A stretch of 64,000 bases of DNA from Pseudomonas synxantha BG33R (GCF_000263715.2 NZ_CM001514.1:3537674-3601673), one strand, 5' to 3'; numbered from the stretch's first letter, positions 28,380-37,696 are shown. Notes: generated by a model not told the origin, from the sequence alone. A program made the numbers and translations.

Positions 28380-28769
28380 TCAGCCCTTTTTCTTGTAGGC
28401 CACGCAGTCGATCTCAACCTTGCAATCAACCATCATATTGGCCTGCACACAAGCCCGCGCCGGGGCGTGCTCGGGGGTGAAGTATTCGCCGAAGACCTTG
28501 TTGAAACTCCAGAAGTCCCGTGGATCTTCCAGCCACACGCCCACGCGTACAACATCCTTGAGTTCATAGCCGGCTTCTTCGAGGATCGCCACCACGTTGC
28601 GCATGGTCTGCCGGGTTTGCTCGACGATGCCGCCACTGATGATTTCGCCATCCACCGCCGGCACCTGGCCCGACACATACAGCCAGCCATCGGCCTCCAC
28701 CGCGCGTGCGAACGGGCGTGGCTGGCCGCCACCTGCGGTGCTGCCGGTACCGTAACGAGTAATGCTCAT
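28380..28769 (-). CDS. RidA family enamine/imine deaminase
   Basis: 129 residues with the RidA/YjgF core: GWLYVSGQVPAVDG, QTRQTMRNVVAILEEAG, and the conserved Arg in PARACVQANMMVDCKVEIDCVAY. RidA proteins hydrolyse reactive 2-aminoacrylate-like enamines released by PLP dehydratases. Its place between an amino-acid-type transporter and a PLP deaminase fits that task exactly. AAGGAG precedes the start. Confidence 0.94.
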   Translation of the reverse strand: MSITRYGTGSTAGGGQPRPFARAVEADGWLYVSGQVPAVDGEIISGGIVEQTRQTMRNVVAILEEAGYELKDVVRVGVWLEDPRDFWSFNKVFGEYFTPEHAPARACVQANMMVDCKVEIDCVAYKKKG

Positions 28770-28784
28770 AAAAGTTGCTCCTTG

Positions 28785-29567
28785 TTAAAAACGAATGTTC
28801 TTTAAAAATTCCGCCAGCCGCGGCGACTGCGGCCGCTCGAAGATGTCCTTCGCAGTGCCCTGCTCTTCAATGCAGCCCTGGTTCATGAAGACGATCTGGT
28901 CGGAGACTTCATAGGCAAAGCGCATTTCGTGGGTGACCAGCAACATGGTCATGCCCTCCTCCGCCAGCCCCTTGATCACGCTGAGCACTTCGCCTACCAG
29001 CTCCGGATCGAGGGCCGATGTGACCTCGTCGAACAGCATCAGACTGGGGTTCATGGCAATGGCGCGGGCAATCGCCACGCGCTGTTGCTGACCACCAGAC
29101 AATTGGCCGGGAAAGTGGTTGCGCCGCTCCAGCAGGCCGACGCGGTCCAGCCACTTTTCGGCCAGGGCCACGGCTTCATCCTTGCCCATCTTCTTGACCT
29201 TGAGCAAGCCAAGGGTGACGTTTTGCAGCGCGGTCAGATGCGGGAACAGATTGAATTGCTGGAACGCCATGCCGGTCATGGCGCGGTGCTGGGCAATCAC
29301 CCGCTCCGGGTGCCGTACGCGCTTGCCGCTGACCTCGCTGTAGCCAATGGACTCGCCGTCCAGGGTGATCTGCCCGCCCTGGAACTCCTCAAGCAAGTTC
29401 ACGCAACGCAGCAAGGTGGTCTTGCCCGAGCCGCTGGAGCCGATCAACGTCACCACATTGCCGCGCTGCATCGACAGATCGACACCCTTGAGCACTTCCA
29501 CCTGGCCGTACTGTTTACGCAGGCCACGAATGTCCAGCAGCGCTGGTTTGGTTTGAGCTTGGTTCAT
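28785..29567 (-). CDS. Polar amino acid-type ABC transporter ATP-binding protein
   Basis: 260 residues. Walker A is GSSGSGKT, the signature [14 protein letters not shown], Walker [13 protein letters not shown], and the H-loop LVTHEM. It resembles GlnQ/HisP ATPases. It overlaps the upstream permease by four bases (ATGA), which indicates coupling. It energises the two permeases encoded upstream. Confidence 0.95.
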   Translation of the reverse strand: MNQAQTKPALLDIRGLRKQYGQVEVLKGVDLSMQRGNVVTLIGSSGSGKTTLLRCVNLLEEFQGGQITLDGESIGYSEVSGKRVRHPERVIAQHRAMTGMAFQQFNLFPHLTALQNVTLGLLKVKKMGKDEAVALAEKWLDRVGLLERRNHFPGQLSGGQQQRVAIARAIAMNPSLMLFDEVTSALDPELVGEVLSVIKGLAEEGMTMLLVTHEMRFAYEVSDQIVFMNQGCIEEQGTAKDIFERPQSPRLAEFLKNIRF

Positions 29568-30226
29568 GGCAAGGCCACCCGCTTTTCAATGTAGCGCCCG
29601 AATAATTCGATGGCGTAGTTGATGACAAAGAACATGAAACCGGCGAACAGGTAGAACTCCAGGGTCATGAAGGTGCGGGCGATCACCTGCTGGGTGCTGA
29701 GCAGCAATTCGGCCACGCCGATCACCGACAGCAAGGTGGAGGCCTTGACGATTTCGGTAGAGGAATTGACCCAGGTCGGCAAAATCTGTCGCAACGCCTG
29801 GGGCAACAACACATAGCCCAACGACTGGTAAAACGTCAGGCCAATGGCCTTGCCCGCTTCCAGTTGCCCACGGGGAATGGCTTGCAGTGCACCGCGCACG
29901 ATTTCCGACACGTGGGAGCCACAGAACAGGGTCAACCCGACCGCACCGGCCTGGAATGCACTGATCTGCCAGCCCAGGGCCGGGAGCATGTAGAAACACG
30001 CCAACACCAGCACGAACACCGGGGTGCCTCGAATCAGATCGACGTACAGACGAAACGGCGCGCGCATCCAGAACTTGCCGTAGGTCAGGATCAACCCGGC
30101 GACGATACCGATCAGGGTGCCGAAGATAATCGCCAGTGCCGAGACCGACACACTGGCCTGGAAGCCGACCCACAGGGTCTCGCGGGCGATCCACAATTCA
30201 TGCAGCCAACTGGGGGATTCATACAT
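29564..30226 (-). CDS. Polar amino acid-type ABC transporter permease
   Basis: 220 residues with about five transmembrane helices of the HisM/GlnP class. The family motif [14 protein letters not shown] and the EAA loop ([19 protein letters not shown]) are visible. It pairs with the neighbouring permease (30239-30901) to form the inner-membrane channel. Confidence 0.94.
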   Translation of the reverse strand: MYESPSWLHELWIARETLWVGFQASVSVSALAIIFGTLIGIVAGLILTYGKFWMRAPFRLYVDLIRGTPVFVLVLACFYMLPALGWQISAFQAGAVGLTLFCGSHVSEIVRGALQAIPRGQLEAGKAIGLTFYQSLGYVLLPQALRQILPTWVNSSTEIVKASTLLSVIGVAELLLSTQQVIARTFMTLEFYLFAGFMFFVINYAIELFGRYIEKRVALP

Positions 30227-30238
30227 GCAAACCCTTCC

Positions 30239-30901
30239 TTAACGACGGATCGCCAGACGCTGCTCCAGGTAACGGAGCAGCATGGCAATCAGGTAACAGG
30301 CAGCCACATAGAGCGCGGTCGTCACCAGCCAGGTTTCAATCACCCGGTAGCTTTCAACGTTGATCTTGCGGGCGTAATAGGTCAGCTCCGGCACCGCGAT
30401 CGCGGCGGCCAGGGATGTGTCCTTGAACAGCGAGATAAAGTTGTTCGACAGTGCCGGCAACACGTTGCGCAGCATCACCGGCACGGTGATATAGGCACGA
30501 ATCCGCCATTCGCCAAGGCCGATCGCCAACCCCGCTTCGCGCAAGCCCTTGGGAATATTCAACAACCCGGCGCGGAATACTTCGGTCAGGTAGGCACCGG
30601 CGTACAGCGACAAGGTGACGATGAACGAAGGGATTTTGTCCAGGCGAATCCCCAGGGACGGCAAGGCGAAATAGATCAACAAGATCAACACCAGGATCGG
30701 CGTATTGCGCACCACCGTCACGTACACCGAGGCCAGGATGCGCAACGCGCGGTGCCGGGACAGCATGGCAAACGCCATCAGCAGGCCGATCACGCAGCCG
30801 ATGGCAATCGACAGCAAGGCCAACTGCAGGCCCAGGCCGAGCCCCGCCAGCAAGGTGTCGAAGTCACGCCAGACGGCGGCAAAATTCAACTGATAGTTCA
30901 T
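30239..30901 (-). CDS. Polar amino acid-type ABC transporter permease
   Basis: 220 residues from ATG 30901 (MNYQLNFAAVWRDF); a TTG at 30910 is the longer alternative. It is a HisQ/GlnP-class permease with VRNTPILVLILLIYFALP and the EAA loop LLNIPKGLREAGLAIGL. It is the heterodimer partner of the permease 13 bases downstream. Confidence 0.94.
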   Translation of the reverse strand: MNYQLNFAAVWRDFDTLLAGLGLGLQLALLSIAIGCVIGLLMAFAMLSRHRALRILASVYVTVVRNTPILVLILLIYFALPSLGIRLDKIPSFIVTLSLYAGAYLTEVFRAGLLNIPKGLREAGLAIGLGEWRIRAYITVPVMLRNVLPALSNNFISLFKDTSLAAAIAVPELTYYARKINVESYRVIETWLVTTALYVAACYLIAMLLRYLEQRLAIRR

Positions 30902-30953
30902 GGTCGGCAATACCTGAGTGAGGCGTGCTCAAGCACGCCCCGGCTGTTCCGGA

Positions 30954-31802
30954 TCATTTGAATTCCACGGGAAAACCGATGGCCGGTTCTGGCAGGTCAA
31001 CGCCGAACCACTGCTTGAAAGAAGCCTTGTAGGTGGGAAACTCCACACCGGTCATGGCTTCATGCAGCGCGGTGTTGACGAAATTCAGCCAATCCTGGTC
31101 GCCACGCTTGACCGCACACGCGTAGGTTTGCGGGCTCCAGGCGTAAGTGGGGCTGCGGTAGCGACCGGGGTTCTGCACCATCAGGTATTTGACCGAGGAC
31201 TGATCGGTGGCAGCCGCATCGGCGCGGCCGGAGTTCACGGCCTGGTACATCAGGTCGACACTGTCGTACTGGTCGACCTTGGCTTTGGGCAGTGCCTGGT
31301 GCACCAGTTCTTCGGCGTACACGTTTTGCAGCACGGCCACGGTCACGTCATCGCCTGCGGCTTGAAGGTCTTCGATTTCCTTGTACTTGCTGTTGTTGGG
31401 CAACAGCAGGCCGACGCCTTCGCGGTAGTACGGCAAAGTAAAAGCCACCTGCTGCGCACGGCTGGCGGTGACGGTGATGAACTGGCAGCTCATGTCGACC
31501 TTGTCCGTCAGCAGGTTGGGAATGCGCGCATCGGATGACTGCACCACAAACTCGACCTTGCTCGGGTCATTGAACAAACCCTTGGCCACCATGCGGCCGA
31601 TGTCGATATCAAACCCCTGCAATTTGCCATCCGCTCCCTGGAAGTGCCACGGCGCATTGGTACTGCCTGTACCCACGATCAGATGCCCGCGCTTGAGCAC
31701 ATCATCCAGCTTGCTGTCTGCCGCCTGCACCATGCTTGTGAAGGAAGCCGATGCGGCAACAAGAAAAACACACGCTTTGAATACGGATGGTCGGTGATGC
31801 AT
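30954..31802 (-). CDS. ABC transporter substrate-binding protein, amino acid type
   Basis: 282 residues from ATG 31802 (MHHRPSVFKACVFLVAASASF), where a signal peptide starts (cleavage near VQAADS) and TGGAG is well placed. The longer open frame upstream is not used. It is a periplasmic family 3 binding protein: LIVGTGSTNAPWHF, GFDIDIGRMVAKGL, VDMSCQFITVTASRAQQVAFT, YDSVDLMYQAVNSGRADAAATD. It is first in the transporter-RidA-IclR-deaminase-KdgK row and sets the substrate range of uptake. Ligand not certain; glucosaminate or another hydroxy amino acid fits. Confidence 0.94.
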   Translation of the reverse strand: MHHRPSVFKACVFLVAASASFTSMVQAADSKLDDVLKRGHLIVGTGSTNAPWHFQGADGKLQGFDIDIGRMVAKGLFNDPSKVEFVVQSSDARIPNLLTDKVDMSCQFITVTASRAQQVAFTLPYYREGVGLLLPNNSKYKEIEDLQAAGDDVTVAVLQNVYAEELVHQALPKAKVDQYDSVDLMYQAVNSGRADAAATDQSSVKYLMVQNPGRYRSPTYAWSPQTYACAVKRGDQDWLNFVNTALHEAMTGVEFPTYKASFKQWFGVDLPEPAIGFPVEFK

Positions 31803-32139
31803 GACAAGCACTCCAGGGATTGTGTATTCCGCTATACCGGAACTTGGTATGTAACAACGGAATAGACAGCAGAAAGTGTGCCACAGACGCCAGAGGAAAC
31901 CTATGGCGGCAAGAAATGCTTTATGGATCAGCGTGATAGTGATTGAAGCGGCATACAGCATTGCGCCGTCACCGTATGGCTGTGCTACGCAACGCCCCAC
32001 GACGGTGTTACTGCGCACCGATCTGAACACTTGAATCAAGCAGGTACCAAGCGCGCGAAGAGGGACCTGTGAAGGTTGACAGTAGACCGGAACGATTTTC
32101 CAACTTAGCTTAGGCCAAGGAGTGACAAGGAGACGCCCG
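31803..32139. other. Divergent intergenic region with operator-like palindrome
   Basis: This 337-base gap separates the ABC transporter operon from the thioredoxin-like gene. It contains a nested inverted repeat at 31825-31864 and no credible gene. No sigma-54 site was found. Confidence 0.6.
31825..31864. promoter_or_regulatory. Nested inverted repeat, candidate IclR operator
   Basis: TATTCCG (31825-31831) pairs with CGGAATA (31858-31864), enclosing ATACC (31834-31838) and GGTAT (31846-31850). It starts 23 bases before the substrate-binding protein start codon, where a regulator would block or recruit polymerase. Confidence 0.45.
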
Positions 32140-32475
32140 ATGAGCTACGTCAATGCAGTGATCGCAAATAAGGCGGAATTTGACCGCGAACTCAATACGA
32201 GGCAACCCGTATTCGTTGTATTCATCTCCCATGATTGCGCGGCATGCACTGACGCAATGCCACGCTTCATGCGGATAAGCCAGCGGTACAAGCACCAGAT
32301 CAAGATCATGATCCTCGATTGCACCGAAACACCAAGCCATCCAAGCGTGGACCGAATTCCAATGCTGCTGATCTACCAGGACCAACAGCTTCAGGAAACC
32401 GTTCCCGGACTCGGCGAGCAAGCGATTGAACACGCGTTCAAGCGATTCGCTCGCCTCCAGATCAAGGAGCCGTAA
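32140..32475 (+). CDS. Small thioredoxin-fold protein with CAAC motif
   Basis: 111 residues from ATG 32140 (AAGGAGA seven bases upstream). It has a thioredoxin fold: [18 protein letters not shown] with the redox pair C-A-A-C, and the cis-proline in [10 protein letters not shown]. There is no signal peptide, so it is cytoplasmic. CAAC is not the standard thioredoxin CGPC, so it is not a housekeeping thioredoxin. It converges on and overlaps the TerC-like gene by 14 bases. The partner protein is unknown. Confidence 0.8.
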   Translation: MSYVNAVIANKAEFDRELNTRQPVFVVFISHDCAACTDAMPRFMRISQRYKHQIKIMILDCTETPSHPSVDRIPMLLIYQDQQLQETVPGLGEQAIEHAFKRFARLQIKEP

Positions 32476-34024
32476 GCGGCGACAAACAAACCTGCGTCAC
32501 CCTCCGCTCTTCCACCGCGGCCACAGTCAGGCGCCACCCCTCGTATTCAAGACTATCGCCCACAACCGGCAAGCGATCCAACAGACTCATCACCAGACCG
32601 GCCAGGGTCTGGTAATCCTCCGTCGCCACGGCCTTGAAGCCGGTGCGTCGGCTCACCTGATTAAGATTCAAGGCACCATTGGCACGAAAGCCCGCGCCCT
32701 CCTCGACAATGTCCGGGCCTTCGATTTCACTGGCATCGGGCAATTCACCGGCGATGGATTCCAGAATATCGGTCATGCTCAACACGCCCATGAAGTCCCC
32801 GAATTCGTTGATCACAAAGGCGATGTGGGTGGACTCCTGGCGCATCTGCTCCAGGGCATTGAGGATCGAAAAGCTCTCCAGCAGGTTGATCGCCCGGCGC
32901 GCCAGGTGCTCCAGGTTCGGCTCGTTACCGGCCAGGTACTCCTTGAGCAGTTCCTTCTTGTGCACAAAGCCCAAGGGTTCATCCACCGCACCGTTGCGGA
33001 TCAGCGGCAAACGCGAGTAGGACGAATGCATCAGCTTCAGGCGGATCGTGTCGGGATCGTCCGCCAGGTCGATGCAGTCAACCTTGGCCCGTGGTGTCAT
33101 CAGGGTACGAATCGGCCGTTCGGCCAGTTGCAGCACCCCGCTGATCATCACCCGCTCACGTCGATCAAACAGCGGGCCCTGCGCAGTATCCGGCTCGCCC
33201 AGCAAGTCAGCGACCTCTTCACCCACCTCTTCCACCGCCAGGCTACGACCACCCAGCAGACGCATCACCGCATGGGCGGTACGCTCACGCACCGGCAGCA
33301 CACCTTGTGCCGATTTCTTGCGACGCGAGCGGGCGATCTGGTTGAACACCTCGATCAGAATCGAGAAACCAATGGCCGCGTACAGGTAGCCCTTGGGAAT
33401 ATGGAAGCCCAAGCCTTCGGCGGTCAGGGCGAAACCGATCATCATCAAAAAGCCCAGGCACAGCATGATGACCGTAGGGTGGGCGTTGACGAAACGGGTC
33501 AGCGGCTTGCTTGCCACGATCATCAAACCGATGGACACGATCACCGCGATCATCATCACCGCCAGCTCATCGACCATGCCCACTGCGGTAATCACCGCGT
33601 CGAGGGAGAACACTGCGTCGAGCACCACGATCTGCGCCACGATCGGCCAGAACATCGCATAAGCCACATTGCCCTTGTGCTGGGCCACGTGGCCTTCCAG
33701 GCGTTCGTGCAGCTCCATGGTGGCCTTGAACAACAGGAACACACCACCGAACAGCATGATCAGGTCACGGCCGGAAAAGCTCTTGTCGAACACCTCGAAC
33801 AGCGGCTGGGTGAGGGTCACCAACCAGGAAATACTCGCCAACAGGCCCAGACGCATCAGCAACGCCAAGGACAAACCGATCAAGCGCGCACGGTCGCGCT
33901 GCTCCGGCGGCAACTTGTCTGCCAGGATCGCGATAAACACCAGGTTGTCGATACCCAGCACCAGTTCCAGCACAATCAAGGTCGCCAGGCCGAGCCAGGC
34001 CGTGGGATCTGCTAACCATTCCAT
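32462..34024 (-). CDS. TerC family membrane protein with CBS and CorC/HlyC domains
   Basis: 520 residues. The N-terminal ~230 residues form the TerC transmembrane domain ([27 protein letters not shown] with the conserved acidic residues). A pair of CBS domains ([38 protein letters not shown]) and a CorC/HlyC transporter-associated domain follow. It resembles YoaE/YegH of enterobacteria. TerC proteins are linked to metal (Mn, Ca) export or metalation of secreted proteins. The 5' leader is rich in hairpins (34063-34216). Confidence 0.92.
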   Translation of the reverse strand: MEWLADPTAWLGLATLIVLELVLGIDNLVFIAILADKLPPEQRDRARLIGLSLALLMRLGLLASISWLVTLTQPLFEVFDKSFSGRDLIMLFGGVFLLFKATMELHERLEGHVAQHKGNVAYAMFWPIVAQIVVLDAVFSLDAVITAVGMVDELAVMMIAVIVSIGLMIVASKPLTRFVNAHPTVIMLCLGFLMMIGFALTAEGLGFHIPKGYLYAAIGFSILIEVFNQIARSRRKKSAQGVLPVRERTAHAVMRLLGGRSLAVEEVGEEVADLLGEPDTAQGPLFDRRERVMISGVLQLAERPIRTLMTPRAKVDCIDLADDPDTIRLKLMHSSYSRLPLIRNGAVDEPLGFVHKKELLKEYLAGNEPNLEHLARRAINLLESFSILNALEQMRQESTHIAFVINEFGDFMGVLSMTDILESIAGELPDASEIEGPDIVEEGAGFRANGALNLNQVSRRTGFKAVATEDYQTLAGLVMSLLDRLPVVGDSLEYEGWRLTVAAVEERRVTQVCLSPLTAP

Positions 34025-34062
34025 TTATAGAGTCTCTGTCTTTTAAATTTTTAGAACGCCGG

Positions 34063-34216
34063 GCACGGCAACGTGCGGTCATACGACCGGGACAAGGTTA
34101 GTTGACGGAATACGGGGTGCTTCAGCGGGAACAGCGACAGTGGTTGTCTTGGGGAAAGACGACTGGGAGGCTCCGAGAGGGTGTTCATGCAAGTCCTGAA
34201 ATGACAAAAGGACTTG
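34063..34216 (-). promoter_or_regulatory. Hairpin-rich leader upstream of TerC-like gene
   Basis: In the minus-strand transcript order: CAAGTCCT/AGGACTTG (34216-34190), GTCGTCTT/AAGACAAC (34163-34143, one mismatch), CGGTC/GACCG (34089-34076), GCACG/CGTGC (34076-34063). The last two share a base and could alternate. The yybP-ykoY manganese riboswitch core known from other TerC genes was not recognised. Confidence 0.4.
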
Positions 34217-34299
34217 AATCCTACATTTGAAATACAAAATTCCCACAGCGCAAAACTATTACAAAACCTGTAAACCCCTATCAGAAGCACAGCAACTCT

Positions 34300-34386
34300 T
34301 GTGGGAGCTGGCTTGCCTGCGATGCAGACACCTTGGTGTTTCAGGCATACCGAGGTGATTGCATCGCAGGCAAGCCAGCTCCCACA
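34300..34386. repeat. REPIN, GTGGGAGCTGG class
   Basis: Arms 34300-34326 and 34360-34386 are perfect 27-bp reverse complements. It lies between the TerC-like gene's upstream region and the 3' end of the SorC regulator, 33 bases after the regulator's stop. Confidence 0.9.
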
Positions 34387-34419
34387 GAAAGCCTGCCCAC
34401 AAGTCAGGTGGGCGATAAA

Positions 34420-35400
34420 TCAAGACTTTCGGGTGGCATCATCCAGCGCCAGAATGGTGTGAGCATTGGTGACCGTCGTCGCCAGCGTATTGATCACCCC
34501 CGACCGCAACGCCCCCAGCGTCGCCGCGGCCTTGGTATTTTCACTGGCAATCGCCACCACATCCGGGATGCGGAACAGCTCCTGCACCGTCAACCCGATC
34601 ACTCGGCCTTGAATGGCGTTGACCGCCGGCTGGCCGTGAATATCGATAAAGTCATAGCCCATCATGTCGCCCACCGTGCCGGACAACCGCGCCTGGGCGA
34701 TTTCCTGGGGCGAGAACCAGCCCATGCGCACCATGTTGCTGTTTTCGCTCATATCACCAATGCCGATCAGGGCAATGTCGGCACGCCGGGCGCGGTCGAG
34801 GGTGGAGCGTACCGTGTCGTTATTGATCAACACACCACGCAGTTCCGGGTTGGCCACCAGGGCCGGGGCGTACAGGCTTTCGCTCTCGCCGCCAAAGCGC
34901 AGGGCCAGGCGCCGGCAGATATGGTCGGGGTTCATGTACTCGCCGGCCTTGAGCGAACCACCGATAGCACATACGAACGTGCAGTTGCGCGTCACCGGCA
35001 GGAACACGTTATCGGCCACCGCGCCGACGTTACGGCCCATGCCCACGGCGACGATCATGCCATCGCCCAAGGTTTTGTTCAGGTAGTTGGCGACCAGGCT
35101 GGCGACTGCCGAGCGCTGGGTGTCGGGGTCGCTGTGGTCAACGGCGATCAAGGCGCGGTCGAGCTTGAAGCGCTCCACCAACGCGCGCTCCAGTTCGTTG
35201 TTCATCGCCGGGTGCTGCAACACGCGCACCTCGACAATGCCTTCATCTCGCGCACGCTTGAGCAGGCGGCTGACTTTGGCCCGCGACAGGTCAAAGCGCT
35301 TGGCAATGGCTTCCTGAGTGACGTTCTCAAGGTAATAGAGCATCGCCACTTCGGTCATTTGATCGATATCGCTGGCCATGCGCTGGGTACTGTCACTCAT
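34420..35400 (-). CDS. SorC/DeoR-type sugar-binding transcriptional regulator
   Basis: 326 residues from ATG 35400; a TTG at 35427 with GGGAG upstream is an alternative start. The N-terminus has a helix-turn-helix (NVTQEAIAKRFDLSRAKVSRLLKRA). The rest is the SorC effector domain, related to sugar-phosphate isomerases (LGDGMIVAVGMGRNVGAVAD, ALIGIGDMSENSNMVRMG). Such regulators sense phosphorylated sugars. It is downstream of the RpiB-like gene and divergent from the transporter operon, so it most likely controls both. Confidence 0.93.
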   Translation of the reverse strand: MSDSTQRMASDIDQMTEVAMLYYLENVTQEAIAKRFDLSRAKVSRLLKRARDEGIVEVRVLQHPAMNNELERALVERFKLDRALIAVDHSDPDTQRSAVASLVANYLNKTLGDGMIVAVGMGRNVGAVADNVFLPVTRNCTFVCAIGGSLKAGEYMNPDHICRRLALRFGGESESLYAPALVANPELRGVLINNDTVRSTLDRARRADIALIGIGDMSENSNMVRMGWFSPQEIAQARLSGTVGDMMGYDFIDIHGQPAVNAIQGRVIGLTVQELFRIPDVVAIASENTKAAATLGALRSGVINTLATTVTNAHTILALDDATRKS

Positions 35401-35463
35401 GGGGACGGGCTTCCGTTTCGGCGTCAAAGGCGCATTCTCCCGACTCTTGCCCCGTGCCGTCCA

Positions 35464-35925
35464 CTACTGATGCCCATCGCGCTCGATTGCGTTGATGCGC
35501 TCGACCTTGGCCCCGGAACGCGCCGCCTCGAACTCCGAGGCCAGGAACGCCGTGACAATGCTCTTGGCCAGTTCGGCGCCGATCACCCGCGCACCGATGG
35601 ACAGAATCTGCGCATCGTTGCTCTTGCGCGCCCGCTCCGCCGAATAGGTGTCATGGGCCTGAGCCGCACGGATACCCAACACCTTGTTGGCCGAGATGGC
35701 CATGCCGATGCCGGTGCCGCACACCAGCACGCCGAGGCGCTGCTGCCCGGCGCTGATGGCGTTGGCCACGGCCAGCGCGATGTCCGGGTAGAGCACCGGC
35801 GCAGTGGAATGGGTGCCGAAGTCAGTGACCGGGTAACCCAGCGCCTCGATATGGCGCTTCAACAGCTCTTTAAGCTCAAAACCCGCTTCATCGCATCCGA
35901 TAGCCACCGGAAAAGGTGTGTTCAT
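35464..35925 (-). CDS. RpiB/LacAB-family sugar-phosphate isomerase
   Basis: 153 residues. Family motifs: VAIGCDEAGFELKELL, the active-site cysteine in LGVLVCGTGIGMAISANK, and AQAHDTYSAERARKSNDAQIL. These enzymes interconvert aldose and ketose phosphates (ribose-5-P, or tetrose-4-P in EryI-type enzymes). Next to tetritol-type dehydrogenases and a DhaK/DhaL kinase it is best read as a tetrulose-phosphate isomerase rather than housekeeping RpiB. That is inference. The gene is divergent from the transporter operon. Confidence 0.88.
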   Translation of the reverse strand: MNTPFPVAIGCDEAGFELKELLKRHIEALGYPVTDFGTHSTAPVLYPDIALAVANAISAGQQRLGVLVCGTGIGMAISANKVLGIRAAQAHDTYSAERARKSNDAQILSIGARVIGAELAKSIVTAFLASEFEAARSGAKVERINAIERDGHQ

Positions 35926-36208
35926 GGCGTCTGGCTCCGCTGCCCTGACCTAGATTAAGACTGATCAGATGATCACTCAGTGAAATTTTGCTCAGTCATT
36001 TCGCGATCATTATGCCCTTCATGTCAAGCGAGATTTAACTGACCTTGCAGTCAAAGCGGGATAAACAGCCGATATAGTCTCTACAGATGAGAATCAACGC
36101 TTTTTAATGAAAGAGATTGACTGATCAGAATTTCATTTGATACACATATGATCACAGCGAAACATGACTGTGCGACCTAATAAGAATTCACAGCACGAGG
36201 ACACGCCG
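35926..36208. promoter_or_regulatory. Divergent control region with two GACTGATCAGA sites
   Basis: The 11-mer GACTGATCAGA occurs at 35959-35969 and 36119-36129, each near a start of transcription on one side. Both are followed by a further TGATCA or similar half (TGATCAC at 35969-35975, TATGATCA at 36147-36154). A TTGACT at 36117-36122 could be a -35 box overlapping the second site. This arrangement suits a SorC-type repressor acting on rpiB-like and transporter genes. Confidence 0.5.
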
Positions 36209-37696
36209 ATGGCCAAGCCATTACTGCTCCAGGCTGAACACGTCGCCAAGGCTTACGCCGGGGTACCTGCCCTGCGTGACGGGCGCCTCTCTCTGCGCGC
36301 CGGCAGCGTCCACGCCCTGTGCGGTGGCAATGGCGCCGGCAAGTCGACCTTCCTGAGCATCCTGATGGGCATCACCCAGCGTGACGCCGGCACCATTGTG
36401 CTCAACGGTGCACCGGCGCAGTTCAACCGCCCCAGTGAAGCCTTGGCGGCCGGGATCGCGATGATCACCCAAGAGCTGGAACCCATCCCCTACATGACCG
36501 TCGCCGAAAACATCTGGCTGGGCCGCGAGCCGCGCCGCGCCGGTTGCATTGTCGACAGCAAGGCCCTGAACCGCCGCACCCGCGAGCTGCTGGAAAGCCT
36601 GGAGTTCGACGTCGACGCCACCAGCCCCATGCATCGCTTGAGCGTGGCGCAGATTCAACTGGTGGAAATCGCCAAGGCGTTCAGCCATGACTGCCAGGTG
36701 ATGATCATGGACGAGCCCACCTCGGCCATCGGCGAGCGCGAGGCAGAAACCCTGTTCAAGGCCATTCGCCGCCTCACTGCACGGGGTGCCGGTATCGTGT
36801 ATGTGTCCCATCGCTTGAGCGAACTGGCGCAAATCGCCGACGACTACAGCATCTTCCGCGATGGCGCATTCGTGGAAAGCGGGCGCATGGCCGATATCGA
36901 CCGCGACCACCTGGTACGCGGCATTGTTGGCCAGGAACTGACGCGCATCGACCACAAAGTCGGCCGTGAATGCGCCACCGACACCTGCCTGCAAGTCGAC
37001 AACCTGAGCCGCAACGGCGAGTTCCACGACATCAGCCTGCAATTGCGCCGTGGCGAAATTCTTGGCATCTACGGGCTGATGGGCTCCGGGCGCAGTGAGT
37101 TTCTCAACTGCATCTACGGCCTGACCGTAGCCGATTCCGGCAGTGTCACCCTGCAAGGCAAGCCCATGCCCATCGGGCTGCCCAAGGCCACCATCAACGC
37201 CGGTATGTCGCTGGTCACCGAAGACCGCAAGGACAGTGGCCTGGTGCTGACCGGCAGCATCCTCTCCAACATCGCGCTGTCGGCCTACAAGCGCTTGTCG
37301 AGTTGGTCGCTGATCAATGCGCGCAAGGAAGCCCAACTGGCCGAAGACATGGTCAAGCGCCTGCAGATCAAGACCAGCTCTCTGGACCTACCGGTGGCGT
37401 CCATGAGCGGCGGCAACCAACAAAAAGTCGTGCTCGCCAAATGCCTGTCCACCGAGCCGGTGTGCCTGCTTTGCGACGAACCCACCCGCGGCATCGATGA
37501 AGGCGCCAAGCAGGAGATCTACCACCTGCTCGACCAGTTCGTACGGGCCGGCGGCGCCGCCATCGTGGTGTCGTCCGAAGCTCCGGAACTGCTGCACTTG
37601 AGTGATCGCATTGCCGTATTCAAGGGCGGCCGGCTGGTGACCATCAGCACCGACACCGCCCTTTCCCAGGAAGCCTTGTTGAGTCTTGCCTCATGA
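36209..37696 (+). CDS. Sugar/polyol ABC transporter double ATPase (RbsA-type)
   Basis: 495 residues from ATG 36209 (GAGGA upstream). It has two fused ATPase domains: Walker A GGNGAGKS, Walker B VMIMDEPTSAIG, then the degenerate second half with MGSGRSE, SGGNQQKVVLAKCL and LLCDEPTRGIDEG. Carbohydrate uptake transporter 2 (RbsA/XylG) proteins have this layout. It starts an operon with the permease (four-base overlap) and binding protein. Confidence 0.94.
   Translation: MAKPLLLQAEHVAKAYAGVPALRDGRLSLRAGSVHALCGGNGAGKSTFLSILMGITQRDAGTIVLNGAPAQFNRPSEALAAGIAMITQELEPIPYMTVAENIWLGREPRRAGCIVDSKALNRRTRELLESLEFDVDATSPMHRLSVAQIQLVEIAKAFSHDCQVMIMDEPTSAIGEREAETLFKAIRRLTARGAGIVYVSHRLSELAQIADDYSIFRDGAFVESGRMADIDRDHLVRGIVGQELTRIDHKVGRECATDTCLQVDNLSRNGEFHDISLQLRRGEILGIYGLMGSGRSEFLNCIYGLTVADSGSVTLQGKPMPIGLPKATINAGMSLVTEDRKDSGLVLTGSILSNIALSAYKRLSSWSLINARKEAQLAEDMVKRLQIKTSSLDLPVASMSGGNQQKVVLAKCLSTEPVCLLCDEPTRGIDEGAKQEIYHLLDQFVRAGGAAIVVSSEAPELLHLSDRIAVFKGGRLVTISTDTALSQEALLSLAS

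Noticed and set aside
26279..28480. A 733-codon plus-strand open frame across the deaminase and IclR genes
   Set aside because: It runs antisense through two clear genes and two REP elements, so it cannot be a conserved protein.
32426..34015. A 529-codon plus-strand open frame opposite the TerC-like gene, rich in His and Gln
   Set aside because: His/Gln richness is typical of antisense reading of hydrophobic membrane-protein codons; the TerC frame has clear domains.
34025..34299. yybP-ykoY (manganese) riboswitch upstream of the TerC-like gene
   Set aside because: Hairpins exist, but the conserved core sequence of that riboswitch was not recognised in the leader.
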